Positions 55,010-63,572 of a stretch of 64,000 bases of DNA are shown piece after piece; position 1 is the stretch's first letter; every line of letters begins with the position of its first letter. Origin of the DNA: Alphaproteobacteria bacterium (GTDB lineage Bacteria; Pseudomonadota; Alphaproteobacteria; UBA8366; GCA-2717185); the NCBI GenBank assembly GCA_040905865.1, contig JBBDQU010000051.1, positions 1 to 64,000 on the forward strand. The letters run 5' to 3'. The position numbers were made by a program, and so were the translations under genes. The notes beneath the pieces were generated by a model. That model was not told the origin of the DNA. It saw nothing but the letters and a program-made list of their open reading frames with translations, and did no database searches.

Positions 55010-57145
55010 TCAGCCCCGTTCGCGTTCGACGAGACCGACCGCCGGGTCCGCCCGCAGTCCGGCGATGATGTCGCTCAACTGATCGACATTGTTTACTTCA
55101 ACGTCGATCTGCAATTCAAAGAAATCGGTGGAGCGGTCGCTGATTTTCAGGTTGGTGATGTTGCCCTGCCCGCGCCCGATAACACCGGTCAGGGCCGCCA
55201 GCGCACCCGGGCTGTTCGACAGGGTCACCAGAAGACGGCCGACATGTCCGCTGCCATCCCGCGCGCTGGCATCCCAGTGGACGTCCACCCATTGTTCGGG
55301 AACGTCGACGAAATTGGCCAGGGTTTCGCAATCCGTCGTGTGGATCGTCAGCCCCCGGCCCGTCGCGGCAATGCCGACGATCTGGTCGCCGGGCAATGGA
55401 TGGCAGCAGGTGCCCAGATGGACCGCCATGCCCGGGATCAGGCCGCGAATCGGTACGGCGAATTCGTTCGGCTCTCCGCCCCCGGACGGGCCTGCCGCCC
55501 CGTTCGCGCCAAATTCCGATGCCCGGATCTCCGGAAAGGCGGATGTCACGACTTCCCAGCCGGTAATCTGCCCCGCGCCCAGCGCCTCGTACAATTCGCT
55601 CATGGAGCGGCAGGAAAACTTCGGCAGGATGCCCAGGACCGCCTTTTCCTCGAAAACCCGGCCCTCGCGGCGAAACGCCTTTTCGACGATCTCGCGGCCC
55701 AGCTTCATGTATTCCTCGCGCTGCTGCGAGCGGACGTACCGGCGTATGCAGGCCCTGGCCTTGCCGGAAATGACAAAGCTTTCCCAGGCCGGCGACGGCG
55801 TCTGGTCCGCGGAAGTCACGATTTCGACCTGATCGCCATTCTTGAGTTCGGTACGCAGCGGTGCGCGCTCGCCGTTGATCTTCGCGCCAATGCAGGTATT
55901 GCCGATTTCGGTATGGACGGCATAGGCGAAATCCACCGGCGTCGCCCCGCGCGGCAGTTCCTTGAGTTCGCCCTTCGGCGAAAAGCAGAACACCTGGTCG
56001 CTGAACATTTCCAGTTTGGTGTTTTCCAGGAATTCCTCCGGCGCCTCCGCCTGCTCCAGAATCTCCAGCAGTCCCCGGAGCCAGCGGTACTGCCGCCCGT
56101 CCTGCTGCACGCCCTGCTTGAAATGCCAGTGCGCCGCCAGACCGAGTTCCGCCACCTCATGCATTTCACGGGTGCGGATCTGGACTTCGATCCGCTGGTT
56201 TTCCGGTCCCATCACCGTGGTGTGCAGCGACCGGTATTCGTTCGGTTTGGGAATGGAGATATAATCCTTGAACCGGCCGGGCACGACGCGATACCGGCCG
56301 TGGATGATGCCCAAGGCCTGGTAGCACTCTTCCGGGGTTCCCACGACGACGCGGAATCCCATGATGTCCGAGAGCTGTTCGAAGGCGATGTGCTTGCGGC
56401 GCATTTTCCGCCAGATGGAAAACGGCGTCTTCTCCCGGCCCGACACCTCGGCGAGGACATTCCGGCCCGCCAGCGTCTCCTGGAGTTCGGCGCTGACGCG
56501 CCCGACAATATCGCCGCCGCGCTGTTTCAGAAAGCTCAGCCGCTTGGTAATCGATCCCCGGGCATCCGGGTTCAGTTCGGCAAAGGACAGGTCTTCCAGT
56601 TCGTCTTTCCAGTCACGGATGCCGATCCGCTCGGCCAGCGGCGCATAGATATCCATCGTCTCGCTGGCGATACGGTGTCGCTTGGCGTCGCTGCGGATAT
56701 ATTTCAGCGTGCGCATGTTGTGCAGGCGATCCGCCTGCTTGACCAGCAGGACCCGGATGTCCTCCGACATGGCCAGCAGCAGCTTGCGAAAATTCTCCGC
56801 CTGCTTTGCCCTGTCCGACACGGTTTCCAGCTGGCTCAGCTTGGTCACCCCGTCCACCAGCCGCGCGACCTTGTCGCCGAACAGCGAGCGGATATCCTCC
56901 ATTGTGGCGACGGTATCCTCGACCGTATCGTGCAACAGGCCGGTGATGATCGAATCGCAGTCGAGCTTCTTTTCGGAAAGGATGCCCGCGACTTCGACGG
57001 GATGTGAAAAATAGGGGTCGCCGGACTCGCGCAACTGCAATCCGTGCGCCTTCATAGAAAATACATAAGCGCGGTTCAGGGCGCTTTCATCGGCGTCCGG
57101 ATCGTAGCCGAGTACCCGCTCTACGAGCTCATACTGCCGCATCAT
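55010..57145 (-). CDS. bifunctional (p)ppGpp synthetase/hydrolase (RelA/SpoT homologue)
   Basis: A 711-residue stringent-response enzyme, the single Rsh typical of Alphaproteobacteria. The hydrolase HD motif is intact (SHPVEVAGIL, GLLHDTVED), so it can degrade the alarmone. The synthetase domain has KDYISIPKPNEYRSLHTTV. TGS, helical, zinc-finger-like (HLGTCCHPLPGDQIVG) and C-terminal ACT (VTLSNSPGALAALTGVIGRG) domains follow. The start is one of two adjacent ATGs (57145/57142); no strong Shine-Dalgarno precedes them. Confidence 0.95.
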   Translation of the reverse strand: MMRQYELVERVLGYDPDADESALNRAYVFSMKAHGLQLRESGDPYFSHPVEVAGILSEKKLDCDSIITGLLHDTVEDTVATMEDIRSLFGDKVARLVDGVTKLSQLETVSDRAKQAENFRKLLLAMSEDIRVLLVKQADRLHNMRTLKYIRSDAKRHRIASETMDIYAPLAERIGIRDWKDELEDLSFAELNPDARGSITKRLSFLKQRGGDIVGRVSAELQETLAGRNVLAEVSGREKTPFSIWRKMRRKHIAFEQLSDIMGFRVVVGTPEECYQALGIIHGRYRVVPGRFKDYISIPKPNEYRSLHTTVMGPENQRIEVQIRTREMHEVAELGLAAHWHFKQGVQQDGRQYRWLRGLLEILEQAEAPEEFLENTKLEMFSDQVFCFSPKGELKELPRGATPVDFAYAVHTEIGNTCIGAKINGERAPLRTELKNGDQVEIVTSADQTPSPAWESFVISGKARACIRRYVRSQQREEYMKLGREIVEKAFRREGRVFEEKAVLGILPKFSCRSMSELYEALGAGQITGWEVVTSAFPEIRASEFGANGAAGPSGGGEPNEFAVPIRGLIPGMAVHLGTCCHPLPGDQIVGIAATGRGLTIHTTDCETLANFVDVPEQWVDVHWDASARDGSGHVGRLLVTLSNSPGALAALTGVIGRGQGNITNLKISDRSTDFFELQIDVEVNNVDQLSDIIAGLRADPAVGLVERERG

Positions 57146-57201
57146 GCGGCAATGCACCACGAGGCAGGCAGCATCCCGTCAGGATATCCGCCGCGGACCG
57201 G

Positions 57202-57549
57202 TCAATCGTCTGTATCGTCATCTTCATATTTTATCGCTGCCGGCGCGGCCATTTCGCCGGCTTCCGCCATGGCGGCGCCCGCCATGAGTTCGACCGGATC
57301 CTCGTCTTCCGGCTCGTCGATTTCCACGTGCTTTTGCATCCCGCGGATCACCGAGTTTTCCAGTTCCTCGATATCGATGGACTCTTCCGCGATTTCGCGC
57401 AGGGCGATGACCGGATTCTTGTCGTTGTCCCGCTCAACGGAAATCGGTGCGCCGGCGGAAATGCCCCGGCTGCGCTGCGCGGCAAGCACCACCAGTTCGA
57501 ACCTGTTCGGAACCTTAAGAACACAATCTTCAACGGTTACACGAGCCAT
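57202..57549 (-). CDS. rpoZ: RNA polymerase omega subunit
   Basis: A 115-residue subunit. The core [28 protein letters not shown] and [14 protein letters not shown] matches RpoZ, which clamps the beta' subunit and stabilises RNA polymerase. The C-terminal ~50 residues are acidic and Ala-rich, longer than in E. coli but usual in this class. It is located 56 bp upstream of the rsh gene, as in many bacteria. Confidence 0.95.
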   Translation of the reverse strand: MARVTVEDCVLKVPNRFELVVLAAQRSRGISAGAPISVERDNDKNPVIALREIAEESIDIEELENSVIRGMQKHVEIDEPEDEDPVELMAGAAMAEAGEMAAPAAIKYEDDDTDD

Positions 57550-57809
57550 GGGGAAAATTCTCCAACGTCAGTCTTCAGAGCGGGCGCGGACTATAGGCAT
57601 GTCCAGTCTGCAACACAATAGCTTTGCCTGCCGCAGCCGATTGTCAATATCTTCATGGTGACGACGGCAAACTTTACAGGCGCGCCCTTGCCGAATCGCG
57701 TATTTCAGCATAGATAGATTAAGTTTAGATCCTTGCGGCGCGGCCATTATGCCGGTTGTTGCCGCGAGCAATTCACATATTCGAGTTTATTCCACAAGGT
57801 AAAAAATGA

Positions 57810-58448
57810 ATGACTATAAGAATTTATAACGACGAAAAAGTCGCTCTTTTTATCGATGGCGCGAACCTGTATGCCGCGGCACGGGCACTGGGTTTTGATA
57901 TCGACTACAAACGGCTGCTGGAAGTCTTCAGCAAGAAAGGGCGCCTGATCCGCGCCCTTTATTATACGGCACTGATCGAGGATCAGGAGTATTCGCCGAT
58001 CCGGCCGCTGGTCGACTGGCTGGACTACAACGGCTACACCATGATCACGAAGCCGACCAAGGAATTCACCGACAGCTACGGCCGGCGCAAGATCAAGGGG
58101 AATATGGATATCGAACTGGCCATCGACGTGATGGAGATGTCCGACCAGCTTGACCATATCGTCCTGTTTTCGGGCGATGGCGATTTCCGGCGCCTCGTCG
58201 AGGCCGTGCAGCGCAAGGGGGTCCGGGTAACGGTTGTCAGCACGGTACGCTCGTCGCCGCCGATGGCCGCTGACGAACTGCGCCGCCAGGCGGACCAGTT
58301 CGTGGAACTGATGGATCTCGCGGATGAAATCGGCCGAAAATCCCGCCGTGACAACGCCGTCCCCGACGATGACGACGATGGCGGCTATCTGCCCGATGAT
58401 GACGAATACGAGGACGAGTTCGACGAACCCATCGTTACCCCGGCCTGA
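57810..58448 (+). CDS. NYN-domain protein (LabA/DUF88-like putative nuclease)
   Basis: A 212-residue PIN-like NYN-domain protein. Its N-terminal motif ALFIDGANLYAAARALGFDI carries the first catalytic Asp. NMDIELAIDVMEM and VLFSGDGDFRRLVEAVQRKG carry the others, and KGVRVTVVST completes the fold. The last ~50 residues form an acidic tail rich in Asp and Glu. NYN proteins are predicted RNA-processing nucleases. It is divergent from rpoZ by 260 bp and starts after AAGGT. Confidence 0.88.
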   Translation: MTIRIYNDEKVALFIDGANLYAAARALGFDIDYKRLLEVFSKKGRLIRALYYTALIEDQEYSPIRPLVDWLDYNGYTMITKPTKEFTDSYGRRKIKGNMDIELAIDVMEMSDQLDHIVLFSGDGDFRRLVEAVQRKGVRVTVVSTVRSSPPMAADELRRQADQFVELMDLADEIGRKSRRDNAVPDDDDDGGYLPDDDEYEDEFDEPIVTPA

Positions 58449-58462
58449 ATAGCGGCCCTGAC

Positions 58463-59212
58463 GTGCCCGTTGCCCTGCCCGGCCTGGATTGTCCGAAATG
58501 CCCGCGTCTGGCGGCATTTCGCGCGGAAAACCGGGTTGCCTGGCCCGACTGGCACAATGCGCCCGTATCGAGTTTCGGCCCGGCGGACGCTTCGCTGCTG
58601 ATCGTCGGACTGGCGCCGGGCCTGCGCGGCGCGAACCGGACCGGCCGGCCGTTTACCGGCGACTACGCGGGCCAGCTTCTCTACCCGACCCTGCTGAAAT
58701 TCGGCTTCGCGGCGGGCGCCTACGGGGAGACCGCGGAAGACGGGGTGGCCCTGGTCGATTGCCGGATCACCAACGCGGTGCGATGCGTGCCGCCGCAGAA
58801 CAAGCCGATAGGCGCCGAAATATCGGCCTGCCGCCCCTTTCTGGCCACTGAAATCGCGGGCATGCCGCGGCTTCGGATCGTTCTGGCGCTGGGCACCGTC
58901 GCCCATGCCTCGATCATCCGCGCGCTGGGCCTGCGCATCGCCGACTGGAAATTCGGGCATGGCGCGTTCCACCTGCCGCCCGGCGGCCCGGTTCTGGCGA
59001 ACAGCTATCACTGCTCGCGTTACAACACGAATACGGGGCGGCTCACGGAAGCCATGTTTCACGACGTTTTCCGCGAGATCGCTAGCCGCGGTCGCGCAGG
59101 ACGCGCGCCTTCTGGCGGTCCCACTCGCGGTCTTTCGTCGTCTGCCGCTTGTCGACCTGCCGCTTGCCGCGCGCCAGACCCAGCATCACCTTGGCGATGC
59201 CCCGATCGTTGA
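58463..59212 (+). CDS. uracil-DNA glycosylase, family 5-like
   Basis: A 249-residue glycosylase with motif A LIVGLAPGLRGANRTGRPFT, then GDYAG, and motif B NSYHCSRYNTNTGRLTEAMF. CPKCP and a further Cys likely bind an iron-sulfur cluster, as in families 4 and 5. Family 5 enzymes use an Ala-Pro in place of the usual polar residue and remove uracil and deaminated bases. The final ~43 residues have no family sequence and lie antisense to smpB, so the true folded protein probably ends near the smpB 3' end. Confidence 0.88.
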   Translation: MPVALPGLDCPKCPRLAAFRAENRVAWPDWHNAPVSSFGPADASLLIVGLAPGLRGANRTGRPFTGDYAGQLLYPTLLKFGFAAGAYGETAEDGVALVDCRITNAVRCVPPQNKPIGAEISACRPFLATEIAGMPRLRIVLALGTVAHASIIRALGLRIADWKFGHGAFHLPPGGPVLANSYHCSRYNTNTGRLTEAMFHDVFREIASRGRAGRAPSGGPTRGLSSSAACRPAACRAPDPASPWRCPDR

Positions 59213-59552
59213 AATAGATCGACATGGGGACGATGGTCACGCCCTGCCGCTTGGCCGCCCCCATCAGCTTGTCGACCTGCTTGCGATGCAGCAGCAGCTT
59301 GCGGGGCCGGGTCGGCACATGATTGAAATGCCCGCTGTTGCCGTATTCCGGAATATAACAGTTGTGCAGCCACAATTCGCCGTCGCGGGGGCCGGCCCAT
59401 GATTCCGACAGGCTGGCCTTGCCCTCCCGCAACGCCTTTACCTCCGTCCCCACAAGCATGATGCCCGCTTCGATCTTTTCGTCGATGAAGTAGTCGTATT
59501 GCGCGCGCCGGTTCTGTGCGACCGCCCGGTTGGTAGACGGTTGTTGCGCCAT
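59082..59552 (-). CDS. smpB: SsrA-binding protein SmpB
   Basis: A 156-residue tmRNA partner for rescue of stalled ribosomes. The beta-barrel core begins NRRAQYDYFIDEKIEAGIML and includes GTEVKALREGKASLSESW. The C-terminal tail is rich in Lys/Arg (GLARGKRQVDKRQTTKDREW), as required for ribosome binding. The start is 4 bp from the dapA stop; its 3' end overlaps the glycosylase reading frame by 131 bp on the opposite strand. Confidence 0.95.
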   Translation of the reverse strand: MAQQPSTNRAVAQNRRAQYDYFIDEKIEAGIMLVGTEVKALREGKASLSESWAGPRDGELWLHNCYIPEYGNSGHFNHVPTRPRKLLLHRKQVDKLMGAAKRQGVTIVPMSIYFNDRGIAKVMLGLARGKRQVDKRQTTKDREWDRQKARVLRDRG

Positions 59553-59556
59553 GGCG

Positions 59557-60432
59557 TCAGTTGATCAGCCCGCTCGCCACCAGGGTGCTGCGGACCGTTT
59601 CCTTGCTGCTTTCGGCGATGGGCGCCAGCGGCGGACGGCAGTCCGGCGCGCACTTGCCCATCAGGTGCGCCGCGTATTTCACCGGACCCGGGCTGGTTTC
59701 GCAGAACATGGCGCTGTGCAGCGGCATCAGCCGGTCGCGCATCGTCGCGAAGGTTTCCAGATCCCGCTTCTGCCACGCGACATGCAGTTTCGAGCACATG
59801 CCCGGGGCGATATTGGCCGTCACCGAGATGCAGCCGTCCCCGCCCTGGCCCAGGAAGGCCCCGATCGTGGCATCCTCGCCCGAAAGCTGGCAGAACTTTC
59901 CCTCGATCGCGAGACGCGAGGCCAGCGGCCGCGCCAGATCGTTCGTGGCGTCCTTCACGCCGACGATATTCGGCAGTTTCGCCAGCCGCGCCATGGTCGC
60001 CACCGACATGTCGACAATCGAACGCCCGGGAATATTGTAGATGATGATCGGCAGGTCGACCGCTTCGGCGATCATGCTGTAATGCAGGTATAGGCCTTCC
60101 TGGGTCGGCTTGTTGTAATACGGCGTCACCACCAGGGCGGCATCTGCGCCCGCGTCTTTGGCGTGCTGTGTCAGTTCGATCGCCTCGGCGGTCGAGTTCG
60201 ACCCCGTGCCGGCGATGACGGGGACGCGCCCTTTCGCGACCTCGATACACAATTCGACGACGCGTTTGTGCTCGTCATGGCTCAGCGTCGGCGATTCACC
60301 GGTTGTGCCGGTCGGCACCAGCCCGTGGGTCCCCTCGGCGATCTGCCAGTCGATAAATGCCTGATAAGCGTCTTCGTCGACAGACCCGTTCCTGAAGGGT
60401 GTAATCAACGCCACTAACGATCCGTTAAACAT
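59557..60432 (-). CDS. dapA: 4-hydroxy-tetrahydrodipicolinate synthase
   Basis: A 291-residue TIM-barrel class I aldolase of lysine and meso-diaminopimelate synthesis, condensing pyruvate with aspartate semialdehyde. GTTGESPTLSHDEHKRVVEL, VTPYYNKPTQEGLYLHY with the proton-relay Tyr, and IVGVKDATNDL with the Schiff-base Lys are all present. The start is the ATG at 60432, with AAGGAGA upstream; a longer frame from 60519 lacks homology. It is divergent from the transglycosylase gene. Confidence 0.95.
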   Translation of the reverse strand: MFNGSLVALITPFRNGSVDEDAYQAFIDWQIAEGTHGLVPTGTTGESPTLSHDEHKRVVELCIEVAKGRVPVIAGTGSNSTAEAIELTQHAKDAGADAALVVTPYYNKPTQEGLYLHYSMIAEAVDLPIIIYNIPGRSIVDMSVATMARLAKLPNIVGVKDATNDLARPLASRLAIEGKFCQLSGEDATIGAFLGQGGDGCISVTANIAPGMCSKLHVAWQKRDLETFATMRDRLMPLHSAMFCETSPGPVKYAAHLMGKCAPDCRPPLAPIAESSKETVRSTLVASGLIN

Positions 60433-60528
60433 AATGTTGTCTCCTTGGCCACCTCGGCGGCCGCCTCCCTGAGGGTAACGATTGGCGCAAAGGCAATCGG
60501 TAAATTTGTGCCCGGGCACGCCGTTTGA

Positions 60529-60557
60529 TTGTTGGCGTACAGTGTATCGTGTAAACT
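60529..60557 (+). promoter_or_regulatory. candidate promoter of the lytic transglycosylase gene
   Basis: TTGTTG (60529-60534), a 17-base spacer and TAAACT (60552-60557) lie in the 152-bp divergent spacer. The predicted start site is near 60564, which supports the later ATG (60585) as the translation start. Confidence 0.35.
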
Positions 60558-60584
60558 ACCGGCAATGAAATGCGATTTTTTTGC

Positions 60585-62570
60585 ATGAAACACAAGTCCC
60601 TGGGTTTGATCGTGGCTGTGGCGGGCATCCTCGCCATGTCAGGGACCCTTTTGCCCGCGAGCGAACTGGGCCCCGCGGATCGCGCCGCCTACCGGGACGC
60701 GTTTCGTGACGCGGCCAGGGGCGACTGGGTTTCCGCCATCCGGCATGCCGCGAAAGCCCGGGAAAAACTGCCCGGCAAGGCGCTGAACTGGCTTTATTTC
60801 AAGGAGGCGGAATCAGGCGTCGGGTTCGCGGAAATCGCCGCCTTCGTTGCCGCAAATCCCGACTGGCCCCATATCTACCGCCTGCGCCGCCGGGCCGAAG
60901 AAGCAATGGCGGACACGGATCCCCGCGACGCGATTCTCGGCTGGTTCACGCGGTTCCCGCCCATTACGGCGCCCGGGTCCGCCCGCTACGCCCGCGCCCT
61001 GATCGCGACCGGACAGTCCGAAAAGGCGGCTTCCTTCGTCCGGGACGCCTGGATATCGCTGAACATGACGCCGCTGGAGGAAAGAGGCTTCCGATCGGAT
61101 TTTTCGGATATTCTGCGCCATGACGACCATATCGCGCGCCTGGACCGCCTGATCTGGGACCGGCAGGTGAGCGCCGCGCAGCGGCAGATGCGCCATGTCA
61201 GCGAAGGCTACCGGAACCTTGCCGAAGCCCGGCTCATGTTGATGCAGCGCAAGGGCGGAGTGGATAGCGCCATCGCGCGCATCCCGGACGCGCTGCGCAA
61301 CGATCCCGGCCTCGTCTTTGAGAGACTGCGCTGGCGGCGACTGAAGAATCTGACCGAAAGCGCCATTGAACTGCTGGGAAACCCGAGCGCCGAGGTCGGC
61401 CGGCCGAACCTGTGGTGGGGGGAACGGGTTTACCTGGCGCGCGAGGCGCTTAACAACGGCGACATCACCCTCGCCTATCGCCTGGCGCGCGACCACGGAC
61501 CGATTGACGGGGCCGCCCTCGCCGAAGCCGAATGGCTGGCGGGGTGGATCGCCCTTCGTTTCCTGAACGACAGCGAAATCGCCCTGAAGCATTTCACGAC
61601 CCTGTATGAGAATGTCCGCTATCCGATCAGCCGGGCGCGCGGCGCCTACTGGGCCGGTCGGGCCGCCGAGGCAACCGGCATCCATGCACGGGCGGCGGCG
61701 CAGCAATGGTACGGCGCGGCCGCCACCCATTTCACCACCTATTACGGGCAGCTGGCGCTGAGCCGTCTCGTCACGCGGCCCGCGCCCGTCTGGGAGCCGG
61801 AATCGAAAAAGCAGGATATCCAGGCCTTCCACAACCGGGAAATCGTGCGGCTGACCCGTATGCTGGCGGAACTCGAACAGGACAACCTGGTCGAAGCCTT
61901 TCTGGAAAAGCTGATGGTCGATGCGAAAAGCGGGTCGGAGTGGACCCTGGTAGCCCAATTCGCAATCGCGGTCGGCCGCCAGGACATGTCTGTCAGGGTC
62001 GCCAAACAGGCCATCCGCGACGGTATCGTCCTCACGGAAACGGGATACCCCGCGCTGCCCACGCCGCTCGATATCCCGGCCAACCCGGCCCTGGTCCATG
62101 CAGTCATCCGCCAGGAAAGCGCGTTCGACACAGGGGCAACCAGCAGCGCCGGCGCCCGCGGCCTCATGCAGCTGATGCCGGCCACCGCCAGGGGCCTGGC
62201 GCGGCAGTTGAACGTCAGCCATTCGCACCAGCGGCTGACGACCGATCCGGCGCATAACCTGACCCTTGGCAGCACCTACCTGGCGCAGCTGATCGAAAAA
62301 TTCGACGGCTCTATCGTGCTGGCGCTCGCATCGTATAATGCGGGCCCCAGCCGGGTGTACCGCTGGCTTTCCGAATATGGCGACCCGCGCGACGGGTCGA
62401 TCCATGCCGCCGTGGACTGGGTGGAATCCATTCCGTATCCGGAAACGCGGAATTATGTTCAAAGGGTTCTGGAAAATCTCCCCATCTACGATTATCGGTT
62501 GCAGGAAGAGTTCGATCCCGCAAGGATTGTCGAGGCGCTGACCGGTTCCAACAGGGTCAGCGTTCCCTGA
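60585..62570 (+). CDS. soluble lytic murein transglycosylase (Slt70-like)
   Basis: A 661-residue periplasmic enzyme. The signal peptide KSLGLIVAVAGILAMSG is followed by a large alpha-superhelical (U/L) domain with repeated helices. The C-terminal lysozyme-like SLT domain holds the catalytic Glu in VIRQESAFDTGATSSAGARG, then LMQLMPATARGLA, GSTYLAQLIEKFDG and LASYNAGPSRVYRWLSEYG. It cleaves the glycan backbone to 1,6-anhydro ends in wall turnover. An ATG at 60570 is also in frame, but the later ATG gives a cleaner signal peptide. Confidence 0.92.
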   Translation: MKHKSLGLIVAVAGILAMSGTLLPASELGPADRAAYRDAFRDAARGDWVSAIRHAAKAREKLPGKALNWLYFKEAESGVGFAEIAAFVAANPDWPHIYRLRRRAEEAMADTDPRDAILGWFTRFPPITAPGSARYARALIATGQSEKAASFVRDAWISLNMTPLEERGFRSDFSDILRHDDHIARLDRLIWDRQVSAAQRQMRHVSEGYRNLAEARLMLMQRKGGVDSAIARIPDALRNDPGLVFERLRWRRLKNLTESAIELLGNPSAEVGRPNLWWGERVYLAREALNNGDITLAYRLARDHGPIDGAALAEAEWLAGWIALRFLNDSEIALKHFTTLYENVRYPISRARGAYWAGRAAEATGIHARAAAQQWYGAAATHFTTYYGQLALSRLVTRPAPVWEPESKKQDIQAFHNREIVRLTRMLAELEQDNLVEAFLEKLMVDAKSGSEWTLVAQFAIAVGRQDMSVRVAKQAIRDGIVLTETGYPALPTPLDIPANPALVHAVIRQESAFDTGATSSAGARGLMQLMPATARGLARQLNVSHSHQRLTTDPAHNLTLGSTYLAQLIEKFDGSIVLALASYNAGPSRVYRWLSEYGDPRDGSIHAAVDWVESIPYPETRNYVQRVLENLPIYDYRLQEEFDPARIVEALTGSNRVSVP

Positions 62571-62613
62571 CCCGCTTTCCGGCCCGGCGCCCGGAATCGC
62601 GAGAGGAGATTGC

Positions 62614-62694
62614 ATGTCCGCAAAGCTGGATTGCGCCTGTGCCTTCGATGCCTGTGAGCGGTTGCCCGGCACGCACGGAGCGCAGCCCTCGTGA
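62614..62694 (+). CDS. 26-codon upstream reading frame coupled to the hydrolase gene
   Basis: The frame starts at an ATG behind an excellent GAGAGGAG Shine-Dalgarno and encodes MSAKLDCACAFDACERLPG plus a few residues. Its TGA overlaps the GTG start of the alpha/beta hydrolase in GTGA. The Cys content (three in 15 residues) is unusual. It may only be a coupling leader; the hydrolase itself lacks a strong Shine-Dalgarno. Confidence 0.4.
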   Translation: MSAKLDCACAFDACERLPGTHGAQPS

Positions 62695-63539
62695 GCGGCT
62701 ATCGCGAACACCGATTTACGTCCCAGGATGGGCTGTCGCTGTATTACCGGGCCTATGGCGCGGAGGATGCCGCCGGCATGCCGGTGCTCTGCCTGACCGG
62801 CCTGACGCGCAATTCCCGCGACTTCCACAGGGTGGCGCAGCGCCTGTGCGGGGACCGCCTTGTCCTCTGCCCCGACTACCGCGGCAGGGGGCGGTCCGAC
62901 TACGACCCCGACAGCGGCAATTACCGGCCCGAGACCTATCTGAACGACATTCGGCACCTGCTGGCCGTCGCCGGTATCGGCAGGGTTGCGGTCATCGGCA
63001 CGTCGCTCGGCGGGGTGCTGGCCATGGCGATGGGCGCGGCCATGCCCACCGTGCTGGCGGGCGTCGTCCTGAACGACGTCGGACCGGAAATCGGCGGCCC
63101 GGGACTGGCTCGTATCGTCGAATATATCGGGACCGACCGGCCGCACCGGGACTGGGCCAGCGCGGCGCGGGATCTGGCGGTGATGTTTCCCAACCTGTCG
63201 CTGGATAGCGACGAGGCGTGGGAAGCCGCCGCCCGCGCGACCTGGCGCGAAGGCGACGACGGCATGCTGCATTACGACTGGGACGTCCGCATCGTCGACC
63301 CGCTGCGCGCCGGCGCGCCCCTGCCCGATCTGTGGCCCCTGTATCGCAGCCTGGGGAGCGTCCCCCTGCTGGCGGTACGCGGCGCCCTCTCCGATATCCT
63401 GAGCGCGGAAACCCTCTCCCGAATGGCGGATGAGCATCCGGGCCTGCGGCAGGTCACGGTTGCCGGCGCCGGCCATGTACCGACCCTCGGCGAACCAGAT
63501 ATTGCCGATACGCTCGACGCCTTCATCGCCGCGTTATAG
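62691..63539 (+). CDS. alpha/beta-hydrolase fold protein
   Basis: A 282-residue hydrolase. The oxyanion region is CLTGLTRNSRDFHRVAQRL, the nucleophile elbow is VIGTSLGGVLAM (Ser in GTSLG), and the catalytic His is in VAGAGHVPTLGEPD. The Asp of the triad is probably in the segment after LLAVRGALSDIL. No signal peptide is present. It could cleave an ester, lactone or C-C bond; family context does not fix the substrate. The GTG start at 62691 overlaps a short upstream frame. Confidence 0.88.
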   Translation: MSGYREHRFTSQDGLSLYYRAYGAEDAAGMPVLCLTGLTRNSRDFHRVAQRLCGDRLVLCPDYRGRGRSDYDPDSGNYRPETYLNDIRHLLAVAGIGRVAVIGTSLGGVLAMAMGAAMPTVLAGVVLNDVGPEIGGPGLARIVEYIGTDRPHRDWASAARDLAVMFPNLSLDSDEAWEAAARATWREGDDGMLHYDWDVRIVDPLRAGAPLPDLWPLYRSLGSVPLLAVRGALSDILSAETLSRMADEHPGLRQVTVAGAGHVPTLGEPDIADTLDAFIAAL

Positions 63540-63572
63540 GCTTGCCGCGATTATGCAGCCCGGAGAAAAGCC

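Noticed and set aside
57568-57771. A 67-codon minus-strand frame upstream of rpoZ with CKVCRRHH
   Set aside because: The paired Cys/His looked like a zinc-binding motif, but there is no ribosome site, no second metal half-site and it overlaps the divergent promoter region.
60813-63476. An 887-codon minus-strand open frame across the transglycosylase and hydrolase genes
   Set aside because: It spans two well-supported plus-strand genes and their intergenic gap and has no recognisable fold; a compositional shadow.
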